A stretch of 64,000 bases of DNA from Sanghuangporus weigelae (taxonomy: Eukaryota; Basidiomycota; Agaricomycetes; Hymenochaetales; Hymenochaetaceae), in the NCBI GenBank assembly GCA_033182465.1, contig CP137322.1, forward strand, positions 1,364,001 through 1,428,000, read 5' to 3'. The notes under the pieces were generated by a model. That model was given only the letters and a program-made list of their open reading frames with translations. It was not told the DNA's origin and did no database searches. Positions 59,302-64,000 of the stretch are shown here, one piece after another. The position numbers and the translations under genes are program-made. Each line of letters starts with the position of its first letter. Position 1 is the first letter of the stretch.

Positions 59302-60561
59302 ATGTCGTTACTCGAGCCATCCGGCTCGATCTCAGTCATCCAACCTCTCCCGTCTCTGCCACCCTCTCCGACCGAAGAAGACCTCGCTGGTGGTTCTACT
59401 TGGCACGAGATCAACGACGATGAGCAGAGTCTGAACAGTCATAGACTGAGTGATGGGAGTGTCAAAGGGAAGGAGAGAGCTCGAGAGATTTCGTTGGATG
59501 AAGATGAGAATGAGGCAGAGTTGACGCCGACTGTCGGGACGGGGTACCCTCCGCAGAAGGATGAGGAAGAGGAGTCGAGGAGGATAGAACAGGTACGCGA
59601 TCAGACGAAGCTGTATTCAGGGAAAGCTGTCACTAAGCTACGGACTGTTTACACAGAATCTGAGGCGGCTGGAAGAGGAAGAACGACAACGGCGGAAAGC
59701 TGCGCGCGGAAACGCGGCCTCCATCTCGTCCACTAGTGTCGTATCCGACGTCTCGCGACGTGCAAGCCTCCTCTTCACATCTAGGCGGAGTGGTAGCGGA
59801 GGCTCGAGTCGTTCTCGTCCGCCAATTCACCACGTCCACTCACAACTCGGACAGAGCTCCGAAGACGCGCTCCCGCTGAGTGACTTGCACACTACCTCGA
59901 ACTCGCTCGTATCGCCTGCGGGATCGAAACCTTCATCACCGATCCCTCCTGCGACGGGGACGTTACCTATCCCCACTATCCCTGAAAATCCGTTCGAGCC
60001 GCCAGATTCGGCGACGCCATTGCGCGGCTTCTCGCAGATTCAGGATGAACCGGACGGAGATGCAGAGGAGATGAGCTCGAGCGCTGTAATGCGCCCGTCA
60101 TCACCTCCACCACCCACACTTGTAGGCGGGCAACATCCGCTTTCGGATACTACCTCACCGTTCGACGACAGCGTGGCGGAACGGCCGCCGACACTACAGG
60201 CAGCGACGTCTTTCTCACGTCCACATCCCTCAGCTCCACCTCCCCTTCCAATAGACATACCTCCACCTAAAACGCCCCCGCTGCGAACTCACACGCCGGG
60301 AGGTACTCCCCTTGTCGTGTCTTCGCCGCCGAGACGCGTTTCGGTTCCTTCAACAACAAGATCTCCTGGTAATGGAGATTTGGCGGAGAATGAGGATCAT
60401 GAGCAGACAGAGCATCGATGGTGGACGGATTGGCTATGCGGATGTCGAGAAGAAAAGGAGAGGGATAATGTCAGTTCTCTTTACTTTCTATCTATCACCT
60501 GTTCTGATTTGCTGATTATGCGCTATCTGGACAGGCTGGTCGAACGAATCCATTTGAGTAG
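59302..60561 (+). CDS. Proline-rich cytosolic protein with conserved C-terminal motif
   Basis: The start MSLLEPSGSISVIQPLPSLP is followed by an acidic Ser-rich region. An intron near 59593-59656 joins to NLRRLEEEERQRRKAARGNA, a charged helix. A long Ser/Pro-rich part follows (SSSAVMRPSSPPPPTLVGGQ, PLPIDIPPPKTPPLRTHTPG). It closes with WWTDWLCGCREEKERDN and, after an intron (about 60471-60533), AGRTNPFE at 60559-60561. The C-terminal W-x-x-W-x-C-x-C...NPFE motif recurs in related Agaricomycete proteins as I recall them, so it is a real conserved gene. It has no transmembrane segment. Function unknown. Confidence 0.65.
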
Positions 60562-61871
60562 GCTGAAGGATAGGAACCGGAATTCCACGTACTCTTCCAT
60601 CACTAGTCCTCCTCCCGGTGTCGTATTCCCTCTCGCTCGGACACGAATATAAACCTTTGCATTACCCTTCATACACGAAACATCACGCTTCCGACCTGCC
60701 GACCTCTCGTGGACATGGCGTTCCTCCTCCTTTCTTCCCCCGTTACTCGATCACCGCCACCATGCAATTTTACTCTCTCGGACCTTGGACATTTCAATCA
60801 TCACACTCGGCATGTTTTATCTGTGTCCTTTCTTTCATTTCTCTGTGATCGTTGTAGGAATACCCCCATCTACTACCTATGTGCGGACTGCAATTAATGT
60901 TATTCCATATCCTGGGGACTTTCTCTGTGTGTCTCGAAAGTGTGCGGAGGCAGGTTAGGATAATGAGCACGAAAGAGGGAGGGGGAGGAACATGAAGATT
61001 GCATGTAGGCAGCCTGAGCATGCGTCGCTTACGAGATTCCGCCTTCCTTTCTCCGTAAGTCTCTTAAGCTTGGTCGTTCTTGTTATACTCAACATCCTTA
61101 TACCGACTATACACGGATAGTCAAACTTGGACAATCTCAGACGGGACGTGCAAGATGCTCTCTTGCTAGCGGTCTGCAATCAGATAGCTACGTTCCTTCG
61201 TTCGTGAAGTTCAGTGAATCTCAATAGCAAGGAAAAGCAATAAAATACTAGAAGTACAAAAGGAAAAACCTCTCCTTCAGTCCAGCCTATTCCACAAGGT
61301 GGTCTTCAAATTCGAATTATGTATGTAGAGTGTCGAACATCATAAACATCCAACATCGGCGGAAAGAGAATGAAACGAAAATAAGTAAATCAAAAAAAGG
61401 GAGAGAAAACATGAATGGAGCGAACAAGAGAGATAGAGTAGGAAAACACCCAAAACATAACCCATTATATACTCTAGAACGGACCTGGCCACCAGAACTA
61501 AGTGGCCAGATACGCCTGGGAAGAGGGAGAAGGGGGGAAAGGAAAGAAGGAAGGGCAACAGGGTGATGAATATGCAGATGTGCGTATTTTTCGAAAACAG
61601 GCAAGCAGCAACCAGTTGCCATAGCCATCAACACAACACAACGAGTAATATATCGCCCTTCCATTGCGCTATTGCCCAGTAACGCTAAGTAGGTACTTGT
61701 GGTCTCTCTCGCGCGGCTAGTCGTGAGTACGTAGTTAAGAAGCGGATCGAAGAATTCAGTAGGAATGCAGAATCAGAATAGGGTCCGTAGTGTCGGATCA
61801 GCATCAGTGAAATAGATTCATGCTCGTTGACTGGGAGTTTGGGAGAAACGGTCAGTATGATAAAGTGATAT
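60562..61871. other. Intergenic region with purine-rich tracts
   Basis: This 1,310 bp stretch holds the 3' flanks of the two converging neighbours. There are purine-rich (GA) tracts at about 61357-61420 and 61515-61560. Many short frames on both strands lack similarity. No gene is supported. Confidence 0.45.
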
Positions 61872-63081
61872 TTATGATGCATGAGTGTGAACATACGCCA
61901 TGCCTCCATAGCCCATCGCAGCTCCAGTTTCAGCTAATTTCCGTTGTCTGAACGCCTGTACACAAATTTTAGTGATAAGGTTGCTCTTTAAGAAAAACGA
62001 CAAGACATACCCTTCTGTACTTCGTCCGTTCGTAGGTTACCAGCGCTACGACGACGAGGGCAATAACAGAGATGCCAGCGAAGACTCCTAACCCAATCGG
62101 GAGAACAGAAAGAGACTTTCCTGGAATCGCGAAGGGAGTAGCTGAAGCGCTCGCGGAAGAAGAAGCGTTCTCAGCGGCTGCAGTTCCGGACTGGGTCGTA
62201 TCATCATCGGCCGTAGCAGTGGATGTAGCTGCTGTTGTGGAAGCAGCGGCAGCGGTGTCGGAGCTTGTAGCTGCAGAGTCCGTGGCACTAGCGGAGACGG
62301 ATACCGATGCCGTGGACACATTGATAATAGCACCACCGGAGGATGAGACCGTGTCAGCAGCACTCGTAGCGCTCGCTTCAGAAGTAGAAACAGAAGCAGA
62401 AGCAGCCGATGTGGCATCTGAAGACGCAGTAACGGAGGAAACAGGCTAGTACAGAAATTCAGACTTGAGAATGGTTCCAATGAAAAATCGAATAGACAAA
62501 ACATACGTTTACGGATACGGCTCCATCCCCTGTTGCGGAAGCCGTTGCGGCTGCAGCAGTATCACTTAACGACACAGAGTCCACGCTTGTTGCAGATTCC
62601 TCTGCCGCTGAAGTTGATGCCGCGTCTGTAGCTGACGCCGAGTCCGTAACTGATGCTGAGACGTCTGAAGCAGTATCAGTAGCTGATACGACGGCGTCCG
62701 TTGACGATTCGACCGAAGATGTATCAGTTGCAGTAGCGGATGCACTGGCAGAATCCGCAGAGCTATTCGATGTGGTCACGACACATTGCTTTACTTGAAT
62801 GACCTCGACGTTCCCATTCTCATCCGTGGTCGGCGTCAGGGTGATGGTGCAGACCTCTGTAGTGACTCCATCGGCACTGCAAGATAATGAATAAGAGCCA
62901 AAGTTCACAAAGCTGTTGTTACGTACGTATCCGTTGTCGATGTTGTCTGCACCGTCTGAGGACCATCAAGCCTCTTTGAGATCTCCACTATATCGCGTCC
63001 CGACAAGTTAAGGCCATGAGGAAGAGCGAGTACCGGCGCCGAAAGCAGAACGCATGAGAGCAAGAAGACGGCAGGCCGCAT
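61872..63081 (-). CDS. Ser/Ala/Thr-rich (mucin-like) membrane protein
   Basis: The start MRPAVFLLSCVLLSAPVLAL (63081) is a clear signal peptide, followed by PHGLNLSGRDIVEISKRLDG. A short Cys-containing segment (EVCTITLTPTTDENGNVEVI) precedes about 200 residues of Ser/Ala/Thr/Val repeats in three blocks separated by introns near 62450 and 62910. Such a stretch should be heavily O-mannosylated. The last part has a membrane helix (LPIGLGVFAGISVIALVVVA) and a short basic tail (YERTKYRR, then AFRQRKLAETGAAMGYGGMA). The stop at 61872-61874 is the simplest reading; a splice donor just after GGMA would allow a further small exon. Architecture fits a cell-wall stress-sensor or surface stalk protein; function is inferred only from that. 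Confidence 0.7.
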
Positions 63082-63732
63082 TTATGAGATCTTTGTTGGA
63101 GGACCACAACGAAGGAGAAGTGAAAAGAAAGTGAATGGAGACCTGCTCCTTGCGAGCACGTCTGAAGGAGGTGCTCTTTAGAATTGAGGGTGTGGGATAT
63201 AAAGGAACGAAGAAGAGAGCCACCGGGGCAGAAAGGAAGGAAGTAATGGGCTGGAGGCAGAGCAGAGGGAGGACAAGTGGCAGCGGTTCAGTTGACCGTG
63301 GCAACTGGGCGCGGCTCCCGTTATCATCCCTCTTTGGGAAATTTCAGTCCGTGGGAACCGTCGGGTCGGCATCAGCTATGGCAACAATAATCACTTGGTA
63401 GCAACCGCTTTCATTTCATGGGAACAATATCCCCTTAGTCGAAAGAAAATACATACTTCATTTTATCTAAACATTACATTGAACAACAGACAACAAGAAA
63501 TAAAAGTACTTGATGTTGTATTCCTCTCATGATCGAGGTCCATGCTGATTGTGGCTCTCACAGGCAGTGCGAAATCTAGACATCATTGATGTTGCTGTTC
63601 AGTCTCTAAGCGGTGCCGAGGCCTATATCCAATTTCTCCTTTCCTTCTTAGATTCTCTACATGCAGACGAAATAATTTATGGCCCGAGCTCGGTCGTAAC
63701 GCACTTCTCTGCTGATCTGTCAGTGGTAGTTC
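63082..63732. promoter_or_regulatory. Upstream region of the mucin-like gene
   Basis: This 651 bp stretch lies upstream of the mucin-like gene and includes the 3' flank of the ATPase gene. Reading frames on both strands overlap and have no similarity. No exon is supported. Confidence 0.45.
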
Positions 63733-64000
63733 TCATCGCATCCCATGCTCCACGGCCTTGTACGTCTTGCCGTCCCGGATCCGCCTTCTGCTGCGCAGGT
63801 GTTCCATCGCGAATCCAATCAGCCCCGACACGGCGGCTGTACCCAGCTTCTCAAACGTCACGGATAGAATGACATTTATGACGACTGCCGCTATCAGAAC
63901 GAAACGTGCTGATAACGGCAGAATCATGAGCTCGAGGAGCATTAGAAGCGCTCGTGGGGGGTAGAGAATCAGCCAGACATTGATCAATGCGATTGCTGTC
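63733..64000 (-). CDS. P-type ATPase, C-terminal end (probably P5)
   Basis: Only the last 89 residues lie in the window; the 5' part is beyond base 64000. The sequence has two hydrophobic helices, INVWLILYPPRALLMLLELM and RFVLIAAVVINVILSVTFEK, a loop with FEKLGTAAVSGLIGFAMEHL, and a basic end RRRIRDGKTYKAVEHGMR with the stop at 63733-63735. This pattern recalls the end of the last transmembrane pair of a P5-type (Ypk9/ATP13A-like) ATPase as I remember it from basidiomycetes. The assignment is tentative because the catalytic domains are not present. Confidence 0.45.
   Translation of the reverse strand, partial: TAIALINVWLILYPPRALLMLLELMILPLSARFVLIAAVVINVILSVTFEKLGTAAVSGLIGFAMEHLRSRRRIRDGKTYKAVEHGMR

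Noticed and set aside
61357-61560. Purine-rich tracts as a repeat array or CRISPR-like structure
   Set aside because: There are no regular spacers or repeated units; simple GA-rich 3' flank, and CRISPR is not expected in fungi.

Overview
The window is nuclear DNA of a filamentous basidiomycete, most likely an Agaricomycete. Genes are dense and cut by many 45-70 bp GT..AG introns, and several products (the DUF6533 membrane protein, RAX2, type I membrane proteins with a galactose-binding-like ectodomain, a small RPEL protein) are typical of that group. No bacterial, organellar, viral or CRISPR feature was seen, and no rRNA or tRNA was recognised.

Layout. 1-2797 is the 3' part of a single-pass membrane protein. 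3090-6513 is VPS53 (GARP tethering complex). 6803-8545 is a seven-helix DUF6533 protein. 9559-13385 is an MFS monocarboxylate-type transporter followed by a tandem, decayed copy of itself. 13462-15695 is an NCS1 purine/cytosine permease. 16308-16963 is a small complex I subunit. 17573-22141 is RAX2 (polarity landmark). 22579-24234 is REI1 (60S maturation). 25088-32852 is a head-to-tail array of three Na+/H+ antiporter paralogues. 33171-34060 is RPS2. 34569-35225 is a non-coding MITE with TA-flanked inverted repeats. 35443-36754 is ornithine decarboxylase antizyme with a +1 programmed frameshift site.

From 37160 on: a DUF1771/Smr protein, a mitochondrial-type J protein, a coiled-coil protein ending in a degenerate J-like motif, a ubiquitin-like protein with a long N-terminal extension, a coiled-coil protein with an eleven-glycine GX3 ladder, an amidohydrolase-like protein, the Mediator subunit MED25, an intradiol (catechol-type) dioxygenase divergent from a metallo-beta-lactamase-fold enzyme, a large disordered protein, a small basic coiled-coil protein, a two-RPEL actin-binding-type protein, a DUF1279 mitochondrial membrane protein divergent from a Cys-rich type I membrane protein, a proline-rich cytosolic protein, a Ser/Ala/Thr-rich (mucin-like) membrane protein and the C-terminus of a P-type ATPase at the right edge.

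The genes do not form one pathway; most are single housekeeping genes. The two themes that stand out are transport expansion by local duplication (MFS pair, antiporter triplet, neighbouring NCS1 permease) and several genes with unusual decoding or architecture (antizyme frameshift, extended ubiquitin-like protein, GX3 ladder). Intron boundaries were inferred by eye from splice consensus and reading-frame continuity, so single exon ends may be off by a few bases.
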